Shown: piece by piece, positions 46,795 to 56,692 of the stretch
Numbering within the stretch: the stretch's first letter is position 1
Layout: each line of letters opens with the position of its first letter
Source: Sutcliffiella halmapala
GTDB taxonomy: Bacteria > Bacillota > Bacilli > Bacillales > Bacillaceae_I
DNA: 64,000 bases
Reading direction: 5' to 3'
Assembly: GCF_002019665.1 (NCBI RefSeq)
Contig: NZ_KV917375.1
Location: 1,224,390-1,288,389, forward strand
Notes under the pieces: model-generated
What the model saw: only the letters and a program-made list of their open reading frames with translations
Database searches by the model: none
Told to the model about the DNA's origin: nothing
Position numbers and translations under genes: made by a program

Positions 46795-49209
46795 ATGTTA
46801 GTATCTTATAATTGGTTAAAAGATTATGTAAATATAGATGGTGTAACCGCTGAAGAGCTTGCTGAGAAAATCACAAGAAGTGGGATTGAAGTAGAAACAG
46901 TAGAGGTATTAAACGAAGGCATACAAGGTGTTGTAATTGGTCATGTTGTAGAAAGAGAGCAGCATCCTAATGCAGATAAATTAAATAAATGTTTAGTTGA
47001 TGTTGGTGACGAAGAACCGGTTCAAATTATTTGTGGAGCTTCAAACGTAGATAAAGGACAAAAGGTAGCTGTTGCGAAGGTTGGTGCAGTTTTACCAGGA
47101 AACTTCAAAATCAAACGTGCGAAGCTTCGTGGTGAAGAATCAAACGGTATGATTTGTTCCTTACAAGAAATCGGAATAAGTTCGAAGTTAGTTGCCAAGG
47201 ATTTCTCCGAAGGAATTTTCGTATTTCCAAATGATGTAGCAGTTGGAGAAGATGCACTTGAATACTTAAATCGTAATGATAAAGTATTGGAGCTTGGCTT
47301 AACACCAAACCGTTCTGATTGTTTAAGCATGCTAGGAGTAGCATATGAGGTAGCTGCTATTTTAGGAAAAGAAGTACAATGGCCAGAAGCTACTTACACT
47401 GCAAATAGCGAGTCTGCTTCCGATTATATTTCAGTTCGAGTTGATGCAGAAGCGGATAATCCTTTATATGTAGCAAAGGTAATCAAAAATGTGAAGATTG
47501 GCCCGTCGCCACTGTGGATGCAATCACGCCTAATGGCAGCAGGAATTCGTCCTCATAACAATGTAGTCGATATTACGAACTATATTTTATTAGAATATGG
47601 CCAACCTTTACACGCGTTTGATTACGATCGTCTTGGAAGCAAGGAAGTAGTAGTAAGACGTGCACATCAGGATGAAAAAATTATTACGCTTGACGATGCA
47701 GAGCGCAAATTATCCCAAGAGCATTTAGTGATTACAAATGGCGTGGAACCAATCGCTCTTGCAGGAGTGATGGGTGGAGCAAATTCCGAGGTTCAATCGG
47801 ATACGACAACTATCCTATTAGAATCCGCTTATTTTAATGGCGTTACTGTACGCCGTGCATCAAAAGAACATGGCTTACGTAGTGAAGCAAGTGCCCGTTT
47901 TGAAAAAGGTATTGATCCAAACCGTACACACCAAGCAGCAGAACGTGCAGCAGCATTAATGGCTAAATATGCTGGTGGAGAAGTAGTAGGCGGTTCTGTA
48001 GAAGTAAACACATTAAACGTGGAGCCTGCTGTTGTAACGACTACAGTAGAGAAAATCAACTCCGTTTTAGGAACTTCTATAGCAGCGGCAGAAGTAAAAG
48101 CAATCTTCACAAAGCTTCAATTTGAAGTGTCAGAGGATAACAATACATTTACCGTAACAGTTCCGACACGTCGTGGAGATATTACGATTGAAGAAGATCT
48201 AGTAGAAGAGGTAGCGCGATTATACGGCTATGATAATATTCCAACTACTTTACCGATAAGTGCCGCAACACCAGGAGTGTTAACACCTTACCAAGCAAAA
48301 CGCCGTAAAGTACGCAGTTATTTAGAAGGCTCAGGTCTTTTGCAAAACATTACGTACTCCTTAACAAGTGAAGGTCGTGCCAAACAATTTGCTTTAGAAG
48401 AAGGGAAAGCGATTAGACTTGCAATGCCAATGAGTGAAGAAAGAAGCACCTTGCGTTTAAGCTTAGTGCCTCATTTATTAGAAGTTCTTCAACATAACAT
48501 TGCCCGCTCCTTGCCTGCAAATGCAGTCTATGAAATCGGGTCCGTATTCATTGGGCAAGAAAACGATGTGCTTCCTTTAGAAAAAGAGCGTTTAGCAGGA
48601 GCATTAACCGGTCTGTGGGAACAGCACCCTTGGCAAGGCGAGAAAAAAGCGGTCGATTTCTTCGTCGCAAAAGGTATTCTTGAAGGCATGTTTGCTATGC
48701 TAGGTTTAAAAGAACGTATCTCTTATCGCCGTGCCGAAAAGGATGGCTTACACCCTGGTCGTACAGCAGAAATTTTACTGAATGGTGAAAGTGTTGGATT
48801 CCTTGGACAGCTGCATCCTGAGAAATTAAATGAGCTTGATTTACCAGAGACGTATGTGTTTGAGTTATCTTTAACTTCTTTATTAAAAGAAGAAATTGCG
48901 GAAATCAGCTACGATGCAATCCCGCGTTTCCCATCCATTGGACGCGATATTGCGCTTGTCGTTGATCGCAGTACTGCAGCAGGTGAGCTTGAACAAGAAA
49001 TTAAAGCTGCTGGTGGAGCATTATTGAAAGAGGTACAGGTGTTTGATGTATACGAAGGAGACAAGATTGATGCTTCTAAAAAATCAGTAGCCTTTGCATT
49101 ACGTTACTACCACCCTGAGCACACGCTAACAGATGAAGAAGTAACAAAGGTTCATAATAAAGTATTACAAGTAGTAGAAGAGAAATTTAATGCAGTATTG
49201 AGAAGCTAA
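46795..49209 (+). CDS. pheT: Phenylalanine-tRNA ligase beta subunit
   Basis: 804 residues. N-terminal EMAP/OB-like tRNA-binding domain (~40-150, [17 protein letters not shown]), B3/B4 editing domain (~210-390, [25 protein letters not shown]), B5 domain (~405-475) and a C-terminal anticodon-binding FDX-ACB domain (~710-804). 14 bp after pheS. Confidence 0.97.
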   Translation: MLVSYNWLKDYVNIDGVTAEELAEKITRSGIEVETVEVLNEGIQGVVIGHVVEREQHPNADKLNKCLVDVGDEEPVQIICGASNVDKGQKVAVAKVGAVLPGNFKIKRAKLRGEESNGMICSLQEIGISSKLVAKDFSEGIFVFPNDVAVGEDALEYLNRNDKVLELGLTPNRSDCLSMLGVAYEVAAILGKEVQWPEATYTANSESASDYISVRVDAEADNPLYVAKVIKNVKIGPSPLWMQSRLMAAGIRPHNNVVDITNYILLEYGQPLHAFDYDRLGSKEVVVRRAHQDEKIITLDDAERKLSQEHLVITNGVEPIALAGVMGGANSEVQSDTTTILLESAYFNGVTVRRASKEHGLRSEASARFEKGIDPNRTHQAAERAAALMAKYAGGEVVGGSVEVNTLNVEPAVVTTTVEKINSVLGTSIAAAEVKAIFTKLQFEVSEDNNTFTVTVPTRRGDITIEEDLVEEVARLYGYDNIPTTLPISAATPGVLTPYQAKRRKVRSYLEGSGLLQNITYSLTSEGRAKQFALEEGKAIRLAMPMSEERSTLRLSLVPHLLEVLQHNIARSLPANAVYEIGSVFIGQENDVLPLEKERLAGALTGLWEQHPWQGEKKAVDFFVAKGILEGMFAMLGLKERISYRRAEKDGLHPGRTAEILLNGESVGFLGQLHPEKLNELDLPETYVFELSLTSLLKEEIAEISYDAIPRFPSIGRDIALVVDRSTAAGELEQEIKAAGGALLKEVQVFDVYEGDKIDASKKSVAFALRYYHPEHTLTDEEVTKVHNKVLQVVEEKFNAVLRS

Positions 49210-49220
49210 ATATCGATGTG

Positions 49221-49264
49221 AAAAGCGAACTAGAATCCTTAAAGGGATTTTAGTTCGCTTTTTT
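49221..49264 (+). terminator. pheST terminator
   Basis: AAAAGCGAACTAGAATCC and its near-complement (18 pairs, one mismatch) followed by T6. Confidence 0.92.
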
Positions 49265-49279
49265 GTAGTTTTCATGTAG

Positions 49280-49316
49280 GGCTCTGTTAAACACACCGCT
49301 ATACTTTAACAGAGCC
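49280..49316. repeat. Minimal palindromic derivative of the dispersed repeat
   Basis: Perfect 12-bp arms GGCTCTGTTAAA / TTTAACAGAGCC around a 13-bp centre. The arms equal the outer ends of the ~180-bp repeat (TTCTGTTAAA and CTTAACAGAG in the copy at 62836). Confidence 0.7.
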
Positions 49317-49380
49317 TAATAAAAAATAGGTAAAATGAATGATTTGTACGAACTTATGTTCTGTTTTTATGATAGAATGG

Positions 49381-49386
49381 TATAAT
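49381..49386 (+). promoter_or_regulatory. Candidate -10 for the small toxin gene
   Basis: TATAAT 65 bp before the toxin ATG; the -35 is weak (TTCTGT 16 bp upstream). A second TATAAT occurs at about 49398. Confidence 0.45.
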
Positions 49387-49450
49387 AGAGTAGACAGTAT
49401 AATAGGAACGGGTGGTGCGGTGAATCCTTGTGGGGGACGGGGGTGACCGT

Positions 49451-49546
49451 ATGAGTGAACTGCAACTATTTTTGACGTCAGGACTATTCCTCTTTGCATT
49501 AGTGAATCTAGTAATTGTTTTAATTAGGGAGATGACAAAAAAATAA
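49451..49546 (+). CDS. Small hydrophobic peptide, probable type I toxin (holin-like, TxpA/BsrG type)
   Basis: 31 codons; too short for standard gene finders. MSELQLFLTSGLFLFALVNL is a membrane-spanning segment, followed by IVLIREMTKK with a basic end, the layout of Fst/TxpA/BsrG peptides. Excellent ribosome binding site GGGGGTG 5 bp before the ATG. A convergent antisense RNA promoter and terminators lie just downstream (49536-49727). The peptide would insert in the membrane when translated; toxicity is inferred from family resemblance. Confidence 0.7.
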   Translation: MSELQLFLTSGLFLFALVNLVIVLIREMTKK

Positions 49547-49691
49547 CCCACCCGTGACGACTAATTGGCTGTTAGGCAGTCGGGTGGATTAATCTAAATC
49601 GTTCGATTCCACAGTAGCCGTGCTTCTGCGGGGGTTATACTGTTAAGAGTCAAAGTGAGTCCAACACTTTGGCTTCTTCAAGCATACGTAT
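49536..49691 (-). ncRNA. Probable antisense antitoxin RNA
   Basis: On the minus strand a strong extended promoter TTACAA, 18-bp spacer, TGCTATACT lies at 49698-49727. About 155 nt downstream is a hairpin (arms AATCCACCCG / CGGGTGGGTT as read on this strand, plus 49545-49589) followed on this strand by TTATTTTTTT, a good terminator, ending within the last codons of the toxin ORF. The RNA would overlap the 3' part of the toxin mRNA, as in TxpA/RatA. Confidence 0.65.
49648..49680 (+). terminator. Terminator of the toxin mRNA
   Basis: AGTCAAAGTG / CACTTTGGCT (one G.T) with 7-nt loop, followed by TCTTC. Lies about 100 bp past the toxin stop, so the mRNA overlaps the antisense RNA by ~110 nt. Confidence 0.55.
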
Positions 49692-49735
49692 AAGTAAAGT
49701 ATAGCATAACGACTTTTAGAATTGTAAGTGTGATA

Positions 49736-50680
49736 CTATACTAATTTTTTTGCTTTTAAAGTGTTAGCAAAATGTACTTTCGCAACCTTGTTCAAAAAGG
49801 ACTCACCATGTTTTTTTATTACTTTAGCAGCTGCTACGTCTACTTTAGACCCTGCTCCTTTTGGAATGGTAATACCGGCTAGCTCGCTTAGTTTGTCCAT
49901 TTCTTTTAAGAAGGAATAGCGAGCAATGATCGATGCTGCTGCAACGGATAAATGAAGACCTTCTGCTTTCGTATGAAAATAGACATTTTCCTTCACGATA
50001 TTTTTTTGCTGTGCAATATGACGATAATAAACGCCTGCTTCGGCAAATTGATCAATAAGAATAGCATCAGGCTTTTCAGGGGCAATTTTGGCAAGAACAT
50101 GCTCTAGCGCTTTATTATGCAAGAGCGCTTTAATTTTTCCTTGGGTCATGCCGCTTTGCTGCAACTCATTATATTTCTCATTATGTAAAACTAACAAGCT
50201 ATATGGAAGATGTGGTAAAATATCTTTTGCGATTCGAATGATTTTCTCATCTGTTAATGCTTTCGAATCCATCACGCCAAGCTCTTTTAAACGTGCCATT
50301 TGTTCCCTTTTTACATAGGCGGCACAGACTGTAATTGGACCAAAGTAATCACCTGTTCCAACTTCATCTGAACCGATGACGGAAAGTGAAGCAAAACCGA
50401 CAGGCAATTTGGATTTTACAACGGGTGATGCTGCTTTTGTTTTGCTGGCGGATTTCGAAGGCGCTGTTGTACCACCAAACTCTCTCCAAATATTCGCTTC
50501 TTCATCAGCTGCTTTCCCTTGGAATAAAACCTTACCTGATTTATAGGCAGTGATGGCACATTGTGGTGATTTCGCAGCGAAAACAGCACCTGCTGGTAGT
50601 TTCTCTATTTGATGTGGATGATAAAAATCTTTTATTTTTGCTAAGATATTGCTAGGCACTTGTATGACTTGATATGACAA
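49736..50680 (-). CDS. rnhC: Ribonuclease HIII
   Basis: Removes RNA from RNA-DNA hybrids, 314 residues. N-terminal TBP-like substrate-binding domain (~1-75), then RNase H fold with VIGSDEVGTGDYFGPITV (catalytic Asp/Glu) , DSKALTDEKI, ILIDQFAE and KAEGLHLSVAAASIIARY. The start is placed at TTG 50680 (GGAG 8 bp upstream), giving MSYQVIQV; the GTG at 50689 abuts the AGGAG. Divergent from zapA, as in B. subtilis. Confidence 0.93.
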   Translation of the reverse strand: MSYQVIQVPSNILAKIKDFYHPHQIEKLPAGAVFAAKSPQCAITAYKSGKVLFQGKAADEEANIWREFGGTTAPSKSASKTKAASPVVKSKLPVGFASLSVIGSDEVGTGDYFGPITVCAAYVKREQMARLKELGVMDSKALTDEKIIRIAKDILPHLPYSLLVLHNEKYNELQQSGMTQGKIKALLHNKALEHVLAKIAPEKPDAILIDQFAEAGVYYRHIAQQKNIVKENVYFHTKAEGLHLSVAAASIIARYSFLKEMDKLSELAGITIPKGAGSKVDVAAAKVIKKHGESFLNKVAKVHFANTLKAKKLV

Positions 50681-50800
50681 ATTTTTCACTCCTACTACAA
50701 ATTTTTACATTTTTCTGTTGTTTCCATTAGGTTTGCTTTCCACTTTCTAATCTTTCATGGTATTATTAAGATTAGGATTTTATGAATGGGGGCATACACG

Positions 50801-51055
50801 TTGTCAGAGCAAAAAACTCGCACAACTGTCGACATATATGGACAACAATACTCGATTGTTGGTACGGAAAGTATAAGTCACATTCGACTTGTTGCTTCCA
50901 TTGTCGATGAAAAAATGAGAGAAATCAATGGTAAAAATTCAAACTTAGATATAAGTAAATTGGCAGTACTTACAGCTGTAAATGTTGTACATGATTATAT
51001 CAAATTAAAAGAGGCATACGATATACTTGAAAGAGAAATGAAGAAAAAGGATTGA
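50801..51055 (+). CDS. zapA: Cell division protein ZapA
   Basis: FtsZ-binding protein promoting Z-ring assembly, 84 residues from TTG at 50801 (GGGGG 8 bp upstream; ATG at 50786 includes that site). [25 protein letters not shown] and a C-terminal coiled coil (~55-84) are the ZapA signature. Confidence 0.93.
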   Translation: MSEQKTRTTVDIYGQQYSIVGTESISHIRLVASIVDEKMREINGKNSNLDISKLAVLTAVNVVHDYIKLKEAYDILEREMKKKD

Positions 51056-51060
51056 GTACG

Positions 51061-51606
51061 ATGTTAAATTTAATTATCATCTTTCTATTTATTATGGGAT
51101 TAATTATAGGGATACGTCGCGGTTTTATTATGCAAATTGTTCATTTGTCAGGATTTATTGCTGCATTTGTCGTTGCATATATGTTTTATGCAGATTTAGC
51201 ACCAAAATTAAAGCTATGGATTCCTATGCCAAGCTTTGGAGATCCTGCTACCACTTCAGTCTTCTTTGAAACATTAAGCTTAGATACTGCGTATTATAGA
51301 GCGATTGCGTTTGCGATATTGTTTTTTGGAACACGTATTGCTGCCCAAATAATTGGTTCCATGTTAGACTTTCTAACGCATTTGCCAATTTTAAAGCAAG
51401 TTAATAGTTGGGCTGGTGCTTTATTAGGTTTTGTGGAAATCTATTTAATTGTGTTTGTATTACTTTACATTGGTGCACTAGTACCAGTAGAAATAGTACA
51501 AACTTCTATCAGTGAATCGTCTATGGCGAAAGGGATTGTGGAAAATACCCCTGTGTTCTCTGATAAATTAAAAGACATTTGGTCTGGTTATATGGCTGGA
51601 AACTAA
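51061..51606 (+). CDS. yshB: CvpA family membrane protein
   Basis: 181 residues, four hydrophobic helices (~1-20, 25-45, 75-100, 115-145), of the CvpA family (colicin V production, role obscure). IGIRRGFIMQIVHLSGFIAAF is the family-typical start. ATG at 51061, 5 bp after the zapA stop; AAAGGA upstream. Co-transcribed with zapA. Confidence 0.85.
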   Translation: MLNLIIIFLFIMGLIIGIRRGFIMQIVHLSGFIAAFVVAYMFYADLAPKLKLWIPMPSFGDPATTSVFFETLSLDTAYYRAIAFAILFFGTRIAAQIIGSMLDFLTHLPILKQVNSWAGALLGFVEIYLIVFVLLYIGALVPVEIVQTSISESSMAKGIVENTPVFSDKLKDIWSGYMAGN

Positions 51607-51636
51607 AACTCCTCTATTGGTTTGAGGGGTTTTTCT
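51606..51636 (+). terminator. Terminator after cvpA
   Basis: AAACTCCTC / GAGGGGTTT with a 9-nt loop and T5. Confidence 0.8.
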
Positions 51637-51741
51637 TTGTATTACAATTGGAAAATGAATATCTAGTCCAATTGATTGTACTTTTCCGAAGAATATTTGT
51701 ATGATTTTAATAGGACAAACTCATAAGGTTAGGTGATACCA

Positions 51742-53463
51742 ATGAACAAAAAACAAATCGTAAAATGGTTAGAAACCATTGCTACATATATGGAATTAAA
51801 AGGAGAAAACGGTTTTAAAGTGTCTGCATTTAGGAAAGCGGCATTAGCATTGGAGAATGATGAGAGAAGTATTAGCCAAATAGAAGATGTCACAAAGATT
51901 AGTGGAATCGGGAAAGGAACAGCGGCTGTGATTGAGGAGCTGCTAGAAACGGGAAAATCAACAGTGCTAGAGGAATTACAGCAACAAGTACCAGAGGGCC
52001 TTATTCCACTATTAAATTTACCTGGTTTAGGTGGTAAGAAAATCGCGAAACTTTACCAGGAGTTAAACGTAGTAGATATCGTTACATTAAAGGAAGCTTG
52101 TGAAATGGAGAAGGTTCAGGCTTTAGCTGGGTTTGGCAAAAAAACAGAAGAAAAAATTCTAGCAGCTATCGGTGAGGTTGGAAAGCGACCAGAGCGGTTA
52201 CCGATCTCCTTTATGACAGAAATTGCTGAAAAAGTAGAAGAATATTTAGCAACTGTTAATGGTATCGAAGCATTTTCGCGAGCGGGGAGTCTACGGAGAT
52301 ATAAAGAAACGATTAAAGATTTAGATTTTATCATTTCGACGAATCAACCTTCCGAAGTTCGTGAACAATTGCTAAAAATGGATCGTCAAGTGGAAATCAT
52401 TGCAAACGGAGATACGAAGGTATCGATTGTGCTTGGTTATGATTATGATGTCTCAGTGGATTTCCGTTTAGTTGAACCGATTAGCTATCCAACAACTCTC
52501 CACCATTTTACAGGATCCAAAGATCATAATGTCCGAATGAGACAATTAGCCAAGGAACGTGGAGAAAAGATTAGTGAATACGGAGTAGAAAATGTTGAAT
52601 CAGGAGAAATGATTCATTTCAATTCAGAGGAAGAATTTTTCGAGCATTTTAACTTGCCTTTTATCCCACCGGAAATAAGGGAAGATGGGACTGAGGTGGA
52701 TTATGCTATTAATAATGGAACAATCCCACTCGTTTCTTTGTCTGATATCAAAGGTGATTTACATATGCATACGACTTGGAGTGATGGTGCCTACACATTA
52801 GAAGAAATGATAGAGGCCTGTCGTGCTAAGGGGTATAAATATATTGCTATTACCGATCATTCGCAATATTTAAAAGTAGCCAATGGTCTAACATCCGAAA
52901 GATTGCGTCTGCAAAAGGAAGAAATAAGAAAATTAAATGAAAAGTATCATGATATCACGATTTTATCAGGGGTGGAAATGGATATTTTACCAGATGGAAC
53001 ACTAGATTATGACGATGAATTAATGGAAGAGATGGATCTTGTGATTGCTTCCATTCACTCTAGTTTTTCTCAAAAAAGAGAAGTCATTATGGCTAGACTA
53101 AAAGCGGCCTTAGAAAACTATCATGTGGATATCATTGCACATCCAACAGGAAGACTAATAGGAAAGCGTGAAGGTTATGATGTGGATATGGAGATGCTTA
53201 TTCAGCTAGCAAAAGAAACAGATACTGCGCTAGAGTTAAATGCAAATCCTCATCGACTTGATTTAGGAAGTAAATATGTAAGATTAGCACAAGACGCTGG
53301 TGTTAAACTAGTGATTAATACAGATGCGCATAGTATAGAAATGCTAGAACATATGGAAACAGGTGTCGCGACCGCTCGAAAAGGTTGGATAAAAAAAGAA
53401 AATGTAATAAACACCTGGACAGAAGAAGAGTTGAAGAAATTCTTAACACGTCATCATACGTAA
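51742..53463 (+). CDS. polX: DNA polymerase/3'-5' exonuclease PolX
   Basis: Family X repair polymerase with PHP exonuclease, 573 residues from the ATG 51742 (AGGTG 6 bp upstream). Helix-hairpin-helix regions ([36 protein letters not shown]), the polymerase acidic residues in [11 protein letters not shown] and [10 protein letters not shown], and the C-terminal PHP domain ([34 protein letters not shown]). Works in base-excision repair. 28 bp before mutS2. Confidence 0.95.
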   Translation: MNKKQIVKWLETIATYMELKGENGFKVSAFRKAALALENDERSISQIEDVTKISGIGKGTAAVIEELLETGKSTVLEELQQQVPEGLIPLLNLPGLGGKKIAKLYQELNVVDIVTLKEACEMEKVQALAGFGKKTEEKILAAIGEVGKRPERLPISFMTEIAEKVEEYLATVNGIEAFSRAGSLRRYKETIKDLDFIISTNQPSEVREQLLKMDRQVEIIANGDTKVSIVLGYDYDVSVDFRLVEPISYPTTLHHFTGSKDHNVRMRQLAKERGEKISEYGVENVESGEMIHFNSEEEFFEHFNLPFIPPEIREDGTEVDYAINNGTIPLVSLSDIKGDLHMHTTWSDGAYTLEEMIEACRAKGYKYIAITDHSQYLKVANGLTSERLRLQKEEIRKLNEKYHDITILSGVEMDILPDGTLDYDDELMEEMDLVIASIHSSFSQKREVIMARLKAALENYHVDIIAHPTGRLIGKREGYDVDMEMLIQLAKETDTALELNANPHRLDLGSKYVRLAQDAGVKLVINTDAHSIEMLEHMETGVATARKGWIKKENVINTWTEEELKKFLTRHHT

Positions 53464-53491
53464 GGCAAGTATAGAAGGGAGTTATGGTAAC

Positions 53492-55849
53492 GTGCAACAA
53501 AGAGTATTAAAGGTATTGGAATTTAATAAAGTTAAAGATAAATTAGCATCATTCGCAGCTTCTTCCTTAGGGAAGGAAAAGGTAGCGCAATTATTACCAT
53601 CTACAAGTTTCGAGGATGTTGTTGCAAGCCAAGCACAAACGGACGAAGCGGCAAAGATTATCCGATTAAAAGGAGAAGTGCCCCTTGGCGGAATTAAGGA
53701 TATCCGTGCCCATGTCAAAAGAGCGGAAATCGGAGGGGCATTAAACACACATGAACTTCTTGATGTAGCTGGAACTATTTATGCAGCTCGGAAATTAGAT
53801 CGCTTTGTAGAAGCAATCTTGGAAGAGGACATCCAAGTGCCGATTCTGAAAAATTATATGCAACAGCTTAATATTTACCCTGATTTAGAAAGAAACATAA
53901 AAAATTGTATTGATGAATACGGAGAAATGTTAGATGGAGCAAGTGACAAGCTACGTGGTATTCGTCAACAACTGCGTTCTACGGAATCTCGTGTTCGCGA
54001 AAAACTAGAAAGTATGATTCGCTCCTCTAACGCCCAAAAGATGCTGTCGGATGCGATTGTAACGATTCGTAATGAGCGCTTCGTTATACCAGTTAAACAA
54101 GAATATCGAGGAGCATATGGTGGGATAGTACATGATCAATCTTCCTCAGGTGCGACTCTTTTCATAGAACCTCAGCAGGTAGTGGATTTAAATAACGTTC
54201 TTCAAGAAGCTAAAGTAAAAGAAAAGCTAGAGATTGATCGTATTTTAAGTGAACTTTCAGGAGAAGTGGCCGAAGTAGCGAGAGAACTACTTGCAAACGT
54301 CATGATATTAGCTGAAATTGATTTTATGTTTGCTAAAGCGAAATATGGTAAACATATTCGTGGAACAAAGCCAGCTATAAATGATGAGAAATTTGTTCGT
54401 CTCGTACAGGCAAGGCATCCTCTAATTGCAGAGGATGTGGTGGTTCCTAATACGATTGAATTAGGAAAAGATTATACATCAATCGTAATTACTGGCCCCA
54501 ATACAGGGGGGAAAACGGTCACGTTAAAAACACTTGGTTTGCTGACGATCATGGCACAGGCTGGATTACATATACCGGCTCAGGACGGCTCAGAGGTTGG
54601 TGTGTTTTCTGCAGTGTATGCTGATATCGGTGACGAACAATCCATCGAACAAAGTTTAAGTACATTTTCTTCCCATATGGTTAATATTGTTGAAATTCTA
54701 AAAAACGTTGATCACAATAGTTTGGTTTTATTCGATGAACTTGGTGCTGGAACTGATCCTCAAGAGGGGGCGGCACTTGCGATATCTATCCTGGATGAAG
54801 TATACAGCCGTGGGGCTTGTGTAATTGCGACGACCCATTATCCTGAGTTAAAAGCTTATGGGTATAATAGAGATGGTGTGGTAAATGCAAGTGTAGAGTT
54901 TGATGTGAATACACTAAGCCCCACTTACCGTCTGCTTATTGGTGTTCCTGGTAGAAGTAATGCATTTGAAATATCCAAACGACTAGGATTATCCATGGAT
55001 GTTATCGAGCATGCAAAAGGCTTCGTTAGTGAGGATAGTAACAAAGTAGAAAATATGATTGCATCTTTAGAAAGTTCGCAAAGAAGAGCAGAGGAAGAGT
55101 GGAACGAAGCGGAAGAGTTAAGAAAATCTTCGCAAAAGTTGCATGAAGAGCTGGAACAGCAAATACAAGAGTTAAATGAACAACGCGATAAGCTATTAGA
55201 GAAAGCATCGCTAAAAGCAGAGAAACTGGTTGAGGATGCTAAACAAGAGGCTGAACAGGTAATTAAAGAGCTTCGTAAAATGCGAATCGAGCAGCATGCA
55301 AATGTGAAAGAGCATGAATTAATCGATGCGAAAAAAAGATTAGAGGGTGCTGTTCCTACTTTTAAAAAGTCAGCTACTACGAAAAAGCAGGAGCCTTCAA
55401 CTCAGACTCTTAAACCAGGAGATGAAGTGAAAGTATTAAGTTTGAACCAAAAAGGACATTTAGTAGCGAAAACCAATGATAAAGAATGGCAAGTCCAAAT
55501 TGGGATTTTAAAAATGAAGGTTAAAATAAAGGATATCGAGTATGTTAGTAGACCAAAACCTATCGAAACCAAGCCATTGGCCACGATAAAAGGAAAAGAT
55601 TATCATGTGAATATTGAATTAGATTTACGTGGTGAGCGATTTGAGGATGCTTTAATGCGTGTAGAAAAGTACCTTGATGATGCAACACTTGCAGGGTATC
55701 ATCGCGTATCCATTATCCACGGAAAAGGTACAGGGGCCTTGCGTGTCGGTGTACAAAATTATTTAAAAAACCATCGTTCTGTGAAAAACTATCGCTTTGG
55801 GGAAGCCTCAGAAGGTGGAACAGGAGTAACAGTGGTCGAGCTGAAATAA
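53492..55849 (+). CDS. mutS2: Endonuclease MutS2
   Basis: 785 residues. GTG start 53492 (GAAGGGAG upstream). Core MutS-like clamp domains, then ATPase with Walker [12 protein letters not shown] and [18 protein letters not shown]; a coiled region (~515-640); C-terminal Smr nuclease domain with [12 protein letters not shown] and [10 protein letters not shown]. No mismatch-recognition domain. In B. subtilis and others MutS2 is linked to ribosome rescue and recombination suppression, not mismatch repair. Confidence 0.96.
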   Translation: MQQRVLKVLEFNKVKDKLASFAASSLGKEKVAQLLPSTSFEDVVASQAQTDEAAKIIRLKGEVPLGGIKDIRAHVKRAEIGGALNTHELLDVAGTIYAARKLDRFVEAILEEDIQVPILKNYMQQLNIYPDLERNIKNCIDEYGEMLDGASDKLRGIRQQLRSTESRVREKLESMIRSSNAQKMLSDAIVTIRNERFVIPVKQEYRGAYGGIVHDQSSSGATLFIEPQQVVDLNNVLQEAKVKEKLEIDRILSELSGEVAEVARELLANVMILAEIDFMFAKAKYGKHIRGTKPAINDEKFVRLVQARHPLIAEDVVVPNTIELGKDYTSIVITGPNTGGKTVTLKTLGLLTIMAQAGLHIPAQDGSEVGVFSAVYADIGDEQSIEQSLSTFSSHMVNIVEILKNVDHNSLVLFDELGAGTDPQEGAALAISILDEVYSRGACVIATTHYPELKAYGYNRDGVVNASVEFDVNTLSPTYRLLIGVPGRSNAFEISKRLGLSMDVIEHAKGFVSEDSNKVENMIASLESSQRRAEEEWNEAEELRKSSQKLHEELEQQIQELNEQRDKLLEKASLKAEKLVEDAKQEAEQVIKELRKMRIEQHANVKEHELIDAKKRLEGAVPTFKKSATTKKQEPSTQTLKPGDEVKVLSLNQKGHLVAKTNDKEWQVQIGILKMKVKIKDIEYVSRPKPIETKPLATIKGKDYHVNIELDLRGERFEDALMRVEKYLDDATLAGYHRVSIIHGKGTGALRVGVQNYLKNHRSVKNYRFGEASEGGTGVTVVELK

Positions 55850-55864
55850 CAGGGGGATCGAGAG

Positions 55865-56272
55865 ATGTCTAGTTTTTGGGAGAATGAATTAGTAAGAACT
55901 ACTGCCAACTACAGTGTGGTAGTTCTCTGTTTGATTTTATTTCTAGCGATATTAGAGTTAGTGACTAAATACAAAAATATGGAAGAGATTAAAAAAGGAA
56001 ACCTTGCTGTCGCCTTGGCAACGGGCGGAAAAATCTTAGGAATTGCAAACATTTTTCGTTATTCCATAAGTGATCATGCTACTTTTCTTACCATGATTGG
56101 CTGGGGAGCACTAGGATTCATTTTTTTACTATTGGGTTACTTTATTTTTGAATTCTTGACACCGAACTTTAATGTTGATGATGAAATTAGAAATGATAAT
56201 CGGGCAGTTGGCTTCATATCGTTTGTCATTTCAGTGGGCCTATCATATATTATTGGAGCAAGCATAGGGTAA
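55865..56272 (+). CDS. yshE: DUF350 family membrane protein YshE
   Basis: 135 residues, four hydrophobic helices (~15-35, 50-65, 75-100, 115-133). The VALATGGKILGIANIF segment is typical of DUF350. Function unknown. 15 bp after mutS2, in the same transcript as in B. subtilis. Confidence 0.83.
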   Translation: MSSFWENELVRTTANYSVVVLCLILFLAILELVTKYKNMEEIKKGNLAVALATGGKILGIANIFRYSISDHATFLTMIGWGALGFIFLLLGYFIFEFLTPNFNVDDEIRNDNRAVGFISFVISVGLSYIIGASIG

Positions 56273-56290
56273 GGTAAGGAGCTTAAGAGA

Positions 56291-56374
56291 ATGGAAACTT
56301 TAGCAAAAGTATTAATCGGACTATGCGGATTGTTTATGTTAATAGGTGTTATTTATTTATTATTTTTAGCATAG
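56291..56374 (+). CDS. Possible 27-residue single-span membrane peptide
   Basis: METLAKVLIGLCGLFMLIGV continues IYLLFLA: one hydrophobic helix covering most of the peptide. TAAGGAG lies 10 bp before the ATG, and a strong terminator lies 6 bp after the stop, so it would be the last gene of the polX-mutS2-yshE unit. No family recognised; it may be a real small protein or chance. Confidence 0.5.
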   Translation: METLAKVLIGLCGLFMLIGVIYLLFLA

Positions 56375-56380
56375 TGTAAA

Positions 56381-56423
56381 AGGAGTTCAAATCATAACGA
56401 ATTATGATCTGAACTCTTTTTTT
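56381..56423 (+). terminator. Terminator of the mutS2-yshE unit
   Basis: AGGAGTTCAAATCATAA / TTATGATCTGAACTC stem with a CGAA loop and T7. Confidence 0.92.
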
Positions 56424-56431
56424 ATTCCATG

Positions 56432-56530
56432 GCGCTATTAAACTCCGCTGCTGATTTTTGCACTAGGCTTCGGCATGTGCGGAAATCAACAGCTAGGGCC
56501 CAGAAAATCAACACTGCTAATTAACATAGC
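56432..56530. repeat. Composite relic of the dispersed repeat
   Basis: Outer ends GCGCTATTAAA / TTAACATAGC match the repeat termini. The inside holds an inverted right end (GCTGCTGATTTTTGCACTAG) followed by a direct one (GTGCGGAAATCAACAGC), so it looks like two right halves head to head. About 99 bp. Confidence 0.65.
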
Positions 56531-56611
56531 TTATTCAACAAAGAAAAAAACTCTTCTAGATGAATGAAAAGAAAAGATTGTAATTTTCGAAAAGTTAAAA
56601 TAATGTTATAA

Positions 56612-56640
56612 TTTACAGTGGATTACTGATATACTATAAC
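56612..56640 (+). promoter_or_regulatory. lcfA sigma-A promoter
   Basis: TTTACA (56612-56617), 17-bp spacer, TATAAC (56635-56640). No FadR box is evident next to it. Confidence 0.55.
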
Positions 56641-56692
56641 AAACAGATATGGGCCTTTTGTAGTAGTACAGGCCGAAGAGGGAGGGAATAGA

